Assembly (NCBI RefSeq): GCF_040750475.1 | Contig: NZ_JABJVY010000015.1 | Coordinates: forward strand, 1-64,000 | DNA: 64,000 nucleotides | From: Amorphus sp040750475 | Lineage (GTDB): Bacteria; Pseudomonadota; Alphaproteobacteria; Rhizobiales; Amorphaceae | Direction: 5' to 3' | In this document: positions 25,892 through 34,813 of the stretch, piece after piece | How the letters are laid out: every line of letters begins with the position of its first letter | How positions within the stretch are numbered: the stretch's first letter is position 1 | Program-made: the position numbers and the translations under genes | Notes under the pieces: generated by a model | What the model was told of the DNA's origin: nothing | Databases searched by the model: none | Seen by the model: only the letters and a program-made list of their open reading frames with translations

Positions 25892-27495
25892 CGACCGGCG
25901 CGGAACTGATTGCCGCCAAGCTTGCCGCCATCGGTTGCCGCTCGGCCTTCGGAATTCCGGGGGGCGAAGTGCTTGCCCTTGTCGATGCGCTCGATCGGGC
26001 CGGCGTCCGGTTCGTCCTGACCAAGCATGAAACGCCCGCCGGCTTCTTCGCCGAAGGCGGCTGGCATGCGACAGGGGTACCCGGCATCCTCGTCGCCACC
26101 TTGGGGCCGGGGTTGGCCAATGCGGTCAATGCGATTGCCAATGCACATCAGGACCGTGTTCCGCTGATTGTCCTCACCGGCTGTGTCGATCAGGCCGACG
26201 CCGACACCTACACCCATCAGGTCTTCGATCATCGCGCGCTGCTTGCGCCAATCGTCAAGGCGAGCTTCCGGGCGGCACCGGGCAGCCTGAACGCCGTGAT
26301 GGACAAGGCGTTGGTGGCGCTGTCGGATGGCCAGCCTGGACCGGTTCACATCGATGTGCCGATCGGCGTGGCAGAAGGCGAAACCGGCGAAGTCGCGGGG
26401 CCGGCGCCTGTGTTGCCGGCGCCAGCGATGCCGGCGCCGGGACCGGATCTGGATACCGCACGCGCCTGGCTCGCCGCCAGCCGCAGGCCGCTCGCGATTG
26501 CCGGCGTGGACGCCGTCAACGAAGAAGCGGGGCCCGAGATTGCCGCCTTTTGCCGCCGGTTCGGCGTTCCGCTGATCACCAGCTACAAAGGCAAGGGTCT
26601 CATCGACGAGACTGATCCGCTGGCGCTCGGCGGGGCAGGGCTTTCGCCTAAAGCCGACCACCTTTTGAAGCCGCTCCTCGACGTTTCCGATTTGATCCTG
26701 CTTCTCGGATACGATCCGATCGAAATGCGGATCGGTTGGCGCAATCCGTGGCGCGCGGATAAGCATGTGATCGAGATTGCCCCGGTCGTGCGCGACCATG
26801 GCATGCATTCGGTCTCGCTGCTTCTAAAGGGGGCGATCGCACCGACGCTCGATACGCTGATGGCCTCCGTCGCGCCGCGTCCGGTCTGGCCGGAGGGCGA
26901 GCCCGCCGCCGTGCGCACTTCTCTGGGCGAAGCGTTCGCGCCGGGTTCGGATTGGGGGCCGGCGCAAGTCTTTGCGACCGTTCGCGATGGTCTGCCGAAA
27001 GAGGCCGTGATCACGGCCGATTCCGGCGCCCATCGTATTCTGCTCAGCCAGATGTGGACGGCGCACCATCCGCGCACGCTGCTGCAGTCTTCGGCGTTGT
27101 GCACGATGGGCTGTGCCGTGCCGCTGGCTGCCGGCTACAAGCTTGCCCACCCGAACGCACCAGTGGTCGCCTTTGTCGGCGATGCCGGGCTTGAGATGAA
27201 TCTCGGCGAACTCGCCACGATCCGCGATCTCGGCTTGGCGCTCACCATTGTCGTGCTCGTCGACGAAAGCCTGGCACTGATCGAGCTGAAACAGCGGGCG
27301 CAACAGCGCCCGTCCGTTGGCGTGGAATTCGGTGGCACGGACTTTCCTGCGGTAGCGGAGGCACTCGGCGGGGTGGGCCGCTGGGTCGACGACGCCGAAA
27401 CCTTGGCATCCCAACTCGATGAGGCGCTGGGCCGCGACGGCTTTACGATCCTGGCCGCTCGGATCGATCGGCGCGCCTATGACGGCGCCTTCTGA
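25888..27495 (+). CDS. ThDP-dependent enzyme, acetolactate synthase-like
   Basis: The 535-residue protein has the three-domain layout of ThDP decarboxylases/ligases. The N-terminal PYR domain carries the cofactor-activating Glu (FVLTKHETPAGFFAEG) and TLGPGLANAVNAIANA. A central domain follows, then a C-terminal PP domain with the Mg/ThDP motif VGDAGLEMNLGELATIRDLGL. It resembles acetolactate synthase, sulfopyruvate decarboxylase and oxalyl-CoA decarboxylase relatives without clearly joining one. It is translationally coupled to the CoA-transferase, so its substrate may be a CoA thioester or 2-oxoacid. It converges with ackA. Confidence 0.82.
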   Translation: MTTGAELIAAKLAAIGCRSAFGIPGGEVLALVDALDRAGVRFVLTKHETPAGFFAEGGWHATGVPGILVATLGPGLANAVNAIANAHQDRVPLIVLTGCVDQADADTYTHQVFDHRALLAPIVKASFRAAPGSLNAVMDKALVALSDGQPGPVHIDVPIGVAEGETGEVAGPAPVLPAPAMPAPGPDLDTARAWLAASRRPLAIAGVDAVNEEAGPEIAAFCRRFGVPLITSYKGKGLIDETDPLALGGAGLSPKADHLLKPLLDVSDLILLLGYDPIEMRIGWRNPWRADKHVIEIAPVVRDHGMHSVSLLLKGAIAPTLDTLMASVAPRPVWPEGEPAAVRTSLGEAFAPGSDWGPAQVFATVRDGLPKEAVITADSGAHRILLSQMWTAHHPRTLLQSSALCTMGCAVPLAAGYKLAHPNAPVVAFVGDAGLEMNLGELATIRDLGLALTIVVLVDESLALIELKQRAQQRPSVGVEFGGTDFPAVAEALGGVGRWVDDAETLASQLDEALGRDGFTILAARIDRRAYDGAF

Positions 27496-27509
27496 TCGGA
27501 TGTCGCTCT

Positions 27510-28706
27510 TCAGCTCGCCGTGCCAACGCTCTCTTGGGCTGCAATGCGCGCGGTATGGCGGGCAATCATCATCTCTTCATTGGTCGGGATGACGTAGACC
27601 TGCACCGGGGAGGTGTCCGTCGAGACGCGCATCTCTTTGGCGTAGTTGCGCTCATCGTCGATCGAGATCCCGAGCCATTCCTCATCGTGCAGGATACGGT
27701 GGCGCAAATTGGCGGCGTTCTCGCCGATGCCCCCCGTTAGCACCACGGCGTCGAGACCGCGCAGGCTGGCCGCCATCGCGCCGAGCTCGCGGCGCACCCG
27801 GAACACAAAATAATCCAGCGCGCGGGCGGCGTTGGGGTCGTCGCTTTCTTCCAGATCCCGGACGTCGTTGGAGATGCCGGACAGGCCCTTCAAGCCGGAT
27901 TCATTGTAGAGCAGCTTGGTCAGCTCCTCCGTCGTCATGCCTTTTTCGCCAATCAGGTAGAGCAGCACGCCGGGATCGATCTGGCCGCAGCGCGTGCCCA
28001 TAGGCAGGCCGTCCAGCGCCGTGAAGCCCATGGTGGAGGCGATCGAAACCCCGTCCCGGATCGCGCACATGGAGGCGCCGTTGCCGAGGTGCGCCACCAC
28101 AAGCTTGTGGCTGTCGTCAGCCAGCCCCAACTCTGCAATCCGCGAGACGATGTACTCGTAGGACAGGCCGTGGAAGCCGTAGCGGCGCACGCCGGCTTCA
28201 TAGAACTGGTTCGGTAGCGCGAAGGTATCGTTCACCCAGGGATGCTTGCGGTGGAAGCTTGTGTCGAAACAGGCCACCTGGAGGGCGTGGGGAAACGCGG
28301 CGCGCGCGGCTGCGACGCCGGAAAGATTGTGCGGCTGATGCAGCGGCGCCAGCGGATTGAGCGCTTTCAGCCGGTCCAAAACGGTGTCGTCCAGTCGCAC
28401 GGAGTCTTTGAAGTCCGGGCCGCCATGCACGATCCGATGGCCGACCGCTGTCACCTGCTGGTCGGGATGGCGCTCCTGCAACAAGGCAAGAATGCTTTTG
28501 AGGGCGGCGGCGTGGTCCGCTGGCCCGGTCCCATCCGGATAGGTCTGGTCGACGACTTTTTCGCTGCCTTCGCGGGCGACGAGACGCGGATGAACACCCA
28601 GCCCGTCGATCTGGCCGCGGATGACTTCCGTTGCCGCGGCCATGGTGAAAAGGGAGAACTTGATGCTCGACGAGCCGGCGTTGATGGTCAGGATCAGGTC
28701 GGTCAC
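27510..28706 (-). CDS. ackA: Acetate kinase
   Basis: The 398-residue protein interconverts acetyl phosphate/ADP and acetate/ATP. Both acetate-kinase signatures are visible: ILTINAGSSSIKFSLF at residues 5-20 and HGLSYEYIVSRI with the preceding YGF. The catalytic segments VGHRIVHGGPDF and LVVAHLGNGASMCAI and the GGIGENA loop are also present. The start is a GTG at 28706. It follows the phosphate acyltransferase gene by 20 bases, forming a pta-ackA-type pair. It converges with the ThDP enzyme gene. Confidence 0.95.
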   Translation of the reverse strand: MTDLILTINAGSSSIKFSLFTMAAATEVIRGQIDGLGVHPRLVAREGSEKVVDQTYPDGTGPADHAAALKSILALLQERHPDQQVTAVGHRIVHGGPDFKDSVRLDDTVLDRLKALNPLAPLHQPHNLSGVAAARAAFPHALQVACFDTSFHRKHPWVNDTFALPNQFYEAGVRRYGFHGLSYEYIVSRIAELGLADDSHKLVVAHLGNGASMCAIRDGVSIASTMGFTALDGLPMGTRCGQIDPGVLLYLIGEKGMTTEELTKLLYNESGLKGLSGISNDVRDLEESDDPNAARALDYFVFRVRRELGAMAASLRGLDAVVLTGGIGENAANLRHRILHDEEWLGISIDDERNYAKEMRVSTDTSPVQVYVIPTNEEMMIARHTARIAAQESVGTAS

Positions 28707-28726
28707 GGCGAACGCCCTTTCTTTTC

Positions 28727-29692
28727 TTAGGTCGTGGCGGGAGTGCGCGTCTTGGCCCAGTGGTCGTAGAGCAGGGCGAGGGCAGCGGATGCGGCCCGCG
28801 CACGGTCATCGTCGGCTCGGCTGGTGAGCATGATGGGAACCGTCGCGCCGATGACCAGGCCGGCCGATTCCGCGCCGCCCAGGAAGGTCAGGCCCTTCAG
28901 CAGGATGTTCCCAGCCTCTATGGACGGAACGACGAGGACCTCGGCCTTGCCGGCAACCGGCGAGGACAGCCCCTTGGTGGCAGCCGCCTGAGGGTCGATT
29001 GCGTTGTCCATCGCGAACGGGCCGTCGACCAGGCCACCCTTGATCTGGCCGCGATCGGCCATCTTGGCCAAGATGGCGGCGTCCATGCTGGACGGGATCC
29101 CCGGACTGACCGTTTCGACCGCGGACAAGACAGCCACTTTCGGAATGTCGATGCCGAGGGCGAGGGCGAGTTCGATCGCGTTCTGGATGATATCGGCCTT
29201 GGTGGCGAGATCCGGCGCGATGTTGATGGCGGCATCGGTGACCAGGAGCGGCCTCGGATGGTTCGGCAGATCAGCCACGAAAACGTGCGAGATCCGGCGC
29301 CCGGTGCGAAGCCCGCCTTCGCGCGCCACCACCGGATGCAGGAAGACATCGGTATGCAGATGGCCCTTCATCAGGCAGCGCACGCGCCGGTCGTGGACCA
29401 GCTTGACCGCCATTGCGGCCGCCTGACTGTCGCCGGTGCAATCGACGAGTTCAAATTCGGAAATGCTGCGCCCGAGTTCGTCCGCCGTCCGCTGAATCTC
29501 CTCCGCACAGCCGACGAGAACGGGTTCGATCAGCTTGCGATCGTACGCTTCCAGTGCGCCGCCGAGCGAGGCTGCCTCATTGGGACAGACGACGGCGGTT
29601 GGAACCGGTTCCACCGCTTCGGCGCGCCCTTCGAATACCTGAAAATGAATCCGGTCGCCGGCCGTCTTTTGGGAGAATGCGGGTTCGACCAT
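28727..29692 (-). CDS. Phosphate acetyl/butyryltransferase
   Basis: The 321-residue protein belongs to the PTA/PTB family and would exchange acyl groups between CoA and phosphate, feeding acetate kinase. The segments VLVGCAEEIQRTADELG, MKGHLHTDVFLHPVV, THVFVADLP-type SHVFVADLPNHPRPLLVTDAAINIAPDL and the C-terminal GNILLKGLTFLGGAESAGLVIGA are family-typical. Its length fits Ptb or the single-domain Pta more than the long Pta. The N-terminal 15 residues look non-conserved, so the start may lie slightly downstream. It is the upstream gene of the pair with ackA. Confidence 0.9.
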   Translation of the reverse strand: MVEPAFSQKTAGDRIHFQVFEGRAEAVEPVPTAVVCPNEAASLGGALEAYDRKLIEPVLVGCAEEIQRTADELGRSISEFELVDCTGDSQAAAMAVKLVHDRRVRCLMKGHLHTDVFLHPVVAREGGLRTGRRISHVFVADLPNHPRPLLVTDAAINIAPDLATKADIIQNAIELALALGIDIPKVAVLSAVETVSPGIPSSMDAAILAKMADRGQIKGGLVDGPFAMDNAIDPQAAATKGLSSPVAGKAEVLVVPSIEAGNILLKGLTFLGGAESAGLVIGATVPIMLTSRADDDRARAASAALALLYDHWAKTRTPATT

Positions 29693-29874
29693 AGCGCGCT
29701 CCGTGGATCGAATGCGGGAAGACGTGGCGATATCGCAGAGGGTGGCCTGAGCTCGTCCATCGCTGAGAGCCTGCCGGGACGGTTGCGCCCCGCCAGGCTA
29801 TAGCGAGAGGCGGTGACGATTGTGCAACGCACACTCGGCGTTGTCACGAGTAGCGTCCCGCCTGACGGATCGGA

Positions 29875-30654
29875 TCAGGATAGCCCGGCCTTGGCGCGGA
29901 CATCGGCACTGAGCGCGCGGCCGCCTTTGGCGATCAGGCCAGCGTCGGTGCCGCACGCCACGAACCGCATGCCCTTTTCCAGCCAGTTCACCGACAGGTC
30001 GACGTCGGTCACCAGAATGCCGGACGGCTTGCCGGCTGCTTGAACCGCCTGGCATCCGCGCTCGATCGCGGCCGTCAAATCCGGGTGACCAAGTTGGCCG
30101 AACAGGCCCATGTCCGCCGACAGATCGGCCGGGCCGAAGAACACCCCGGTGACGCCGTCGACAGCGGCGATCTCGTCCACACGCTCAAGCGCCGACATGG
30201 TCTCGATCTGAACCAGAATGGCGAGTTCGTCCTCGATGCGCGCGGCATAATCGCTCGCCAGTCCGAATTTGTTGCCGCGATGGGTCAGCGCCACGCCGCG
30301 GGTTCCGCGAGGCGGATAGCGGCAGGAGCGCACGGCAGCTTCGGCTTCTTCGGGCGTCTGTACCATCGGGAACAGAAGCGAAAAGCAGCCGATGTCCAGG
30401 AGCCGCTTCACCATCACCGGTTCGTTCCAGGGCGGGCGGACCACCGGCGTGGTGCCGCTGGCGGTGTAGGCTTGAAGCTGCGACAGCACGCTCGCCGGGT
30501 CGTTCGGCGCGTGCTCCATGTCGATCAACACCCAGTCGAAGCCGGCCGTGGCGAGAATCTCGGCGGCGATGTTGGAGCACAGCGAACTCCAAACCCCGAT
30601 CTGGGGCGTGTCGGAGGTGATCGCGGCCTTGAAGCGGTTGGTTTCGATCTGCAT
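29875..30654 (-). CDS. HpcH/HpaI-family aldolase
   Basis: The 259-residue class II aldolase cleaves or forms hydroxy-2-oxoacids such as 4-hydroxy-2-oxoheptanedioate or 2-dehydro-3-deoxyglucarate, with pyruvate as one product. It shows GVWSSLCSNIAAEILATAGFDWVLIDMEHAP, with the metal/pyruvate region further on: MVQTPEEAEAAVRSCRYPPRGTRG, VQIETMSALERVDEIAAVDGV and FFGPADLSADMG. It sits upstream of the phosphate acyltransferase-acetate kinase pair and downstream of a 2-hydroxyacid oxidase gene on the same strand. The substrate is unknown. Confidence 0.92.
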   Translation of the reverse strand: MQIETNRFKAAITSDTPQIGVWSSLCSNIAAEILATAGFDWVLIDMEHAPNDPASVLSQLQAYTASGTTPVVRPPWNEPVMVKRLLDIGCFSLLFPMVQTPEEAEAAVRSCRYPPRGTRGVALTHRGNKFGLASDYAARIEDELAILVQIETMSALERVDEIAAVDGVTGVFFGPADLSADMGLFGQLGHPDLTAAIERGCQAVQAAGKPSGILVTDVDLSVNWLEKGMRFVACGTDAGLIAKGGRALSADVRAKAGLS

Positions 30655-30717
30655 CCCCCAGTCCTCCCTGTTTGGATTGAATGAAATGGTTGTTGGCGTG
30701 CGAGAGCTCGGCTCTGG

Positions 30718-31851
30718 TCAGCTCGCGACCAGATGCGGTCCGAGCTGGTCGAGCGAGGTGACGCCGAGAAGGGCGAGGGTGCGCGCCAGGTCGTCGGCGA
30801 CTTGGTCCACCGCAAGCGCCAGCCCCTTGCCGCCAGAGGCACCGATCGCCATCAGCGGCAGACGGCCCATCAGCGCGAAATCCGCTCCACGTGCGATCGC
30901 CTTGGCGACGTGCTCGCCCGAGCGCACACCGCTGTCGATCAACACCGGAAAGTCCGGCCCCACCGCCGCCCGGATCGCGGGCAGGGCATCGATCGAGGCA
31001 ATTGCGCTGTTGAGCTGCCGTCCGCCGTGGGTTGAAACCACGACGCCGTCGGCGCCCATCTCCTTCGACCGTGCCGCGACTTGCGGCGACAGGATACCTT
31101 TGACGACGAGCTTGCGCGGCCAACGTTTGCGCAACCGCTCCAGCACCGCCCAGTCCAGGCGGCCGGAGCTCTGGGTCGCCATGAAGGCAGCTAGCTGGCC
31201 TGCCGTCGCGGCCGGGTCCGCATAGCGCTCCAGATTGGCAAGCCGCGGTGCACCGGATCGCGCGAGCGCGGCGCACCAGGACGGGCGCCGGGCAAGGTCG
31301 ACGGCAAGGCGCAACGAAGGCTGCAGCGGCAGCTTGAGGCCATTGCGTATATCGCGTAGACGCCGACCGGGGACCGGGACGTCGACAGTCACGAACAAGA
31401 CGTCGACGCCGAGCTGATCGACCCGGTCGACGATGTCGTCGGCGACGGCCTCGTCGCGGGCGACATAGAGTTGGAACCAGGAGTGTCCGCCGGAGGCTCG
31501 GCTGATGTCCTCGATGGTGGTCGTCGCCGCCGTCGATAGGATGTGTGGGATGTTGCGTTCGACCGCCGTCTTGGCCAGCAGCATGTCCGTGCCGGGCCAG
31601 ATCAACCCCGTCAGGCCGAGCGGCGCGAAGCCAAACGGCTGGGCGAACCGATGGCCGAACAGCTCGCAGGAGGTGTCGACCTGGTCCACGTTGACCAGGC
31701 TCTCCGGGATCAGCCGTATGCGTTCGAAGGCTGCGACCGATTCTACGAGGCCGGCTTCGGTGCCCGACCCGCCGTCGAGATAGTCGAAGGCCAGGCGCGG
31801 CACGCGGCGGCGCGCAACGCGGCGAAAGTCGTCGTAGCAGGTCAGATCCAT
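30718..31851 (-). CDS. FMN-dependent alpha-hydroxy-acid oxidase/dehydrogenase
   Basis: The 377-residue TIM-barrel flavoprotein resembles L-lactate/mandelate dehydrogenases and glycolate oxidase. It has the FMN segment FAPLGLTGLIWPGTDMLLAKTA, the substrate/FMN region WFQLYVARDE, the base-containing motif VSTHGGRQLNSA (usually SNHGGRQLD) with the catalytic His, and SGVRSGEHVAKAIARGADFALMGR for the FMN phosphate. It oxidises a 2-hydroxyacid to the 2-oxoacid. The Thr-for-Asn and Asn-for-Asp changes in the motif may tune substrate choice. It is between the 3-hydroxyacid dehydrogenase-type gene and the aldolase gene, in the same direction. Confidence 0.92.
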   Translation of the reverse strand: MDLTCYDDFRRVARRRVPRLAFDYLDGGSGTEAGLVESVAAFERIRLIPESLVNVDQVDTSCELFGHRFAQPFGFAPLGLTGLIWPGTDMLLAKTAVERNIPHILSTAATTTIEDISRASGGHSWFQLYVARDEAVADDIVDRVDQLGVDVLFVTVDVPVPGRRLRDIRNGLKLPLQPSLRLAVDLARRPSWCAALARSGAPRLANLERYADPAATAGQLAAFMATQSSGRLDWAVLERLRKRWPRKLVVKGILSPQVAARSKEMGADGVVVSTHGGRQLNSAIASIDALPAIRAAVGPDFPVLIDSGVRSGEHVAKAIARGADFALMGRLPLMAIGASGGKGLALAVDQVADDLARTLALLGVTSLDQLGPHLVAS

Positions 31852-31861
31852 GCGCCGGGCC

Positions 31862-32755
31862 TCACGCGCCTTGGTCGTCGAACAGATTGACCAGGGCCGA
31901 GATATCGTCGTCGAGAGACATGCCGCCGCGCTCCGCCACGCTGCGATAGAGATCGATGGTGTGGCTGGACGTCGGGGTGATGGCTCCCGCGTCCGCTGCC
32001 GCCTCCGCCGCCATCAAGAGATCCTTCAACATCACGCCGATGCCGCCGAGTTTGGGTTCGACCGTGTGGGTCGCCATGCGGGGGCCGAAGATCTGCAGGG
32101 GCGTGGAGTCGGCAAAGCCGCCTTTTAACGCGGCGGCGAGATGCGTGACGTCGACGCCCGCCTTACGGCCGAACGCGATGGTTTCGGCAATCACCATCAT
32201 GTTGTTGGCGACGATCATCTGGTTGCAGAGCTTGGCGAGCTGGCCGGCACCGGAAGGGCCCAGATGGGTCAACCGGGCGGATACAAGGTCGATCAGCGGG
32301 TGGGCGCGGGCGATATGCTCCTCGGCGCCGCCGGCCAGCACGATCAGGCTCGCGGCTTCTGCCGCCGGCACGCCGCCCGAAACGGGGGCGTCGATCCATC
32401 CAATCCCATGCTCTGCCATCTCGGCCGCGATCGCGCGGGCTTGGTCGGGCGCAATGGTGGAGAAGTCGACGATGACCTTGCCGGCCTTGCCCTTGGCGTG
32501 CACGAAGCCGTTTGGGCCAAGGGCAAGCTCGCGCACGGCGGCACCGTCCAGCACACACACCCCGACCAGGTCCGCGGCATCGAGAAGGGCTGCCGGCGTC
32601 TCGGCTCGTGCGGCGCCTTCGGCCACTAGCGGGTCCGCTCGGCTTGCGGTTCGGTTCCAGACGGTCGTCGGACCGGCGGCCAGCAGGTGGCGAGCCATCG
32701 GCACCCCCATCACCCCGAGGCCGGCGAAGCCGAAGCGAAGATCGTTTCCGGTCAT
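31862..32755 (-). CDS. NAD(P)-dependent 3-hydroxyacid dehydrogenase (3-hydroxyisobutyrate/tartronate-semialdehyde reductase family)
   Basis: The 297-residue beta-hydroxyacid dehydrogenase has the Rossmann motif FGFAGLGVMGVPMARHLLAAG, the substrate-binding DAPVSGGVPAAEAASLIVLAGG, and the catalytic Lys segment GAGQLAKLCNQMIVANNM. Candidates are 2-hydroxy-3-oxopropionate reductase (GarR) or 3-hydroxyisobutyrate dehydrogenase. An HpaI-type aldolase and a hydroxyacid oxidase follow on the same strand, so a sugar-acid or C3-acid pathway is possible. The ATG at 32755 starts the conserved domain; upstream codons are not family-like. Confidence 0.92.
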   Translation of the reverse strand: MTGNDLRFGFAGLGVMGVPMARHLLAAGPTTVWNRTASRADPLVAEGAARAETPAALLDAADLVGVCVLDGAAVRELALGPNGFVHAKGKAGKVIVDFSTIAPDQARAIAAEMAEHGIGWIDAPVSGGVPAAEAASLIVLAGGAEEHIARAHPLIDLVSARLTHLGPSGAGQLAKLCNQMIVANNMMVIAETIAFGRKAGVDVTHLAAALKGGFADSTPLQIFGPRMATHTVEPKLGGIGVMLKDLLMAAEAAADAGAITPTSSHTIDLYRSVAERGGMSLDDDISALVNLFDDQGA

Positions 32756-32912
32756 TGTCGTTGAATCACTCTGGAGTTGGTGGTGTCGTTCGACGTGACG
32801 GCGCAGGAATGCGATCGTTTCGATGCAACGCGAACCGAACCCATCCCCACTCTCGCCGTGCCCCGCTAAAGAACCGGGAAGTCGTTGCCGACGCAAGGGG
32901 CAGCGACGCCGC

Positions 32913-34019
32913 TCAAACGTTCGCGAGCGCTTGGCTGGGGGTGTCGACGATCACCATGTTGCGTCCACGCTTTTTCGCGCCGTAAAGGGCGCGATCTGCG
33001 CCGGACAGGCATTTCGACATCGAGCGGTATCGATCGGCACTGGCGCTGACACCCAGGCTGACCGTGAAGCGAACCTCGCGACCCTCCGCCAAGATCGTCG
33101 TTTCGGCAACGCGCTTGCGGATGCGCTCTGCCACACGACCGCCTGTTTCGCTGCTGGTGTAGGGCAGAAGCAGACCGAACTCCTCGCCTCCAGTGCGGGC
33201 GACAATGTCGGAGTGGCGGGATTCGGCAAGCATGATCTCGGCAAGACGCTGAATGACGATGTCGCCGACCGGATGGCCGAATTGGTCGTTGATCGATTTG
33301 AAGGTATCGATATCGACCAGAACGATGGTGAAGTTCTCGCCATATCGTTCCCACCGGTTCCACTCCCGGGAAAGCTGGAGCGAAAAGGCGCGGCGATTTG
33401 CCAGTCCGCTGAGCTCATCGACATAGGCGAGTTCGCGCACCCTTGTTTCGGCGAGGATGCGGCGCTGTTGTTCCAACATCACCGCGCCGAGAAAGATCAC
33501 GCCGAGGACGCGGACCGCGACGACGGGAAGTCCGGTGTGTTCCAGAATGTCCAATGCGAATGGGATCGGGAGGACGAGCAGGCTCGCTGTGGTGAAGGCG
33601 GTCATGCCAGCAAGACACGCGACGTGCCAGTAGCGCACCTGATCGATCCGGCGGCCGACCCAATAGTAGCCCGTCAGCCCGATCACCATGGACAGGATGA
33701 TCGCGAGAGTGCCGGCCAACGTGCCGACGCCGCCCAGCAGGATCCGGCACGCAACGGCGATTAGTGTTGAAATCGTAGCGGCGACCGGACCGCCGAAGAA
33801 GCTTGCGAGCACGACCATCGTGGTGCGTGAGTCGGCAAACACTCCTGGCTGGATCTCGATCGGATCCAGCATCGACAACACCGCGCCGAGGCCGAAGACC
33901 AGGCCGAGCGTCGTGGCGGCCGCAAGCCCGTTCAGACGTTGAAGAAACAGCCCATAGGCAATCGCCAGGAAGGCGAGCATGCCTGCGTTCCGAAAAAGGG
34001 CGAGTGTGAAATCAAGCAC
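32913..34019 (-). CDS. Membrane diguanylate cyclase with 5TMR-LYT-type sensor domain
   Basis: The N-terminal 190 or so residues form about five to six spans with the DPIEIQPGVFADSRTTMVVLASFFGGP pattern of the 5TMR-LYT/LytS-YehU receptor domain. A GGDEF domain follows (about 195-365). The active-site motif is GGEEF and an intact I-site RHSD precedes it by the standard five residues, so product inhibition by cyclic di-GMP is expected. The GTG at 34019 is preferred, since GGGGGC precedes it; a TTG at 34031 is possible. It is monocistronic. This is the second diguanylate cyclase in the window. Confidence 0.87.
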   Translation of the reverse strand: MLDFTLALFRNAGMLAFLAIAYGLFLQRLNGLAAATTLGLVFGLGAVLSMLDPIEIQPGVFADSRTTMVVLASFFGGPVAATISTLIAVACRILLGGVGTLAGTLAIILSMVIGLTGYYWVGRRIDQVRYWHVACLAGMTAFTTASLLVLPIPFALDILEHTGLPVVAVRVLGVIFLGAVMLEQQRRILAETRVRELAYVDELSGLANRRAFSLQLSREWNRWERYGENFTIVLVDIDTFKSINDQFGHPVGDIVIQRLAEIMLAESRHSDIVARTGGEEFGLLLPYTSSETGGRVAERIRKRVAETTILAEGREVRFTVSLGVSASADRYRSMSKCLSGADRALYGAKKRGRNMVIVDTPSQALANV

Positions 34020-34031
34020 GCACGCCCCCAA

Positions 34032-34504
34032 GCCTCTGCCAAAGGATCGGAGATCCGGCAGGGCCGGCTTTTATGTACAAATTGTTATAGATGGCGCGTA
34101 TTTTTTGCTGAGGGCGCAATTATTTGCGATTCCGCTTCTCGTCTTGGGTCGAGGGGGCAAGAAACACGCGGGGCTTCTGTTGTCGAGCGCGCGCCACGCG
34201 TCATGAACAAGCTTGTTGGATCTGGCTATGAGAAGGTTGATCCAGGCCGGTGGCAATCGATCGCGGCTAAAGCGCGCTTGTCAAACCTTCAATATTGAAG
34301 GTTGCGGCGTCGATCCGGTGGGGTCAGGCACGTGCCGAAGACGAATCCAATAGGCGTTCGGGAGCCGTCGCGCGCATGTGATGTTCGCGCCTTCCGGCAC
34401 CGTTATAGTATGTCTGGCGGCGGCGAATACACGACCGGTGGCCGACCACCAATTGCGGGTCCGATCCAGGCGTAGGCATGTCCTGGAAGCGGTGGGAGAG
34501 CGGA
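34032..34504. other. AT-richer intergenic region, no gene recognised
   Basis: This 473-bp gap separates two divergent genes. It has an AT-rich patch at 34070-34130, likely promoter DNA for the minus-strand cyclase gene, and a 20-bp perfect palindrome described separately. No coding frame in it looks real. Confidence 0.5.
34284..34303. promoter_or_regulatory. 20-bp perfect palindrome, possible operator
   Basis: AACCTTCAAT and its exact reverse complement form an uninterrupted 20-bp palindrome. On the minus strand it is followed directly by TTGACA, a consensus -35 hexamer. The form (ACCTTC...GAAGGT) resembles MerR-family operators, but no MerR gene is in the window and a -10 element is not clear. 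It could regulate the diguanylate cyclase gene about 250 bases away. Confidence 0.4.
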
Positions 34505-34813
34505 ATGCGAATGGAAATGGCAGGGATCGCGATCGCAGTGGCGTTCGGTCTCGCAAGCAGCGTGGCCAGCGCCAACACGCTCTATGAGATCGATCAGATC
34601 CGAAAGGCGACGCCGTCCTGCAACGCGAATCCGAATGCCCAATGGGTCGGTCGCGTGTCCGGCTCGGTCGAAGACGACACCACGGACCAAATCATCCCGG
34701 TTTCGTTCGTCGGCTGTTTCACGAGCGAAGCTGAGTGCAACCGCTGGAAGGAAAAGACCAGCGGCTTCATTACCGGTCCGATTATTCAGTATACCTGCAA
34801 TCGGCGCTCATAG
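34505..34813 (+). CDS. Small secreted protein of unknown function
   Basis: I do not recognise the family. The 102-residue protein has a clear signal peptide (MRMEMAGIAIAVAFGLASSVASA) and a mature part of about 78 residues with four cysteines (PSCNAN, VGCFTS, AECNRW, YTCNRR), spaced to allow two disulfides. A GGGAGAG ribosome-binding site precedes the ATG at 34505; an upstream ATG at 34478 would spoil the signal peptide. It stands alone between an AT-rich gap and the repeat region. Confidence 0.6.
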   Translation: MRMEMAGIAIAVAFGLASSVASANTLYEIDQIRKATPSCNANPNAQWVGRVSGSVEDDTTDQIIPVSFVGCFTSEAECNRWKEKTSGFITGPIIQYTCNRRS

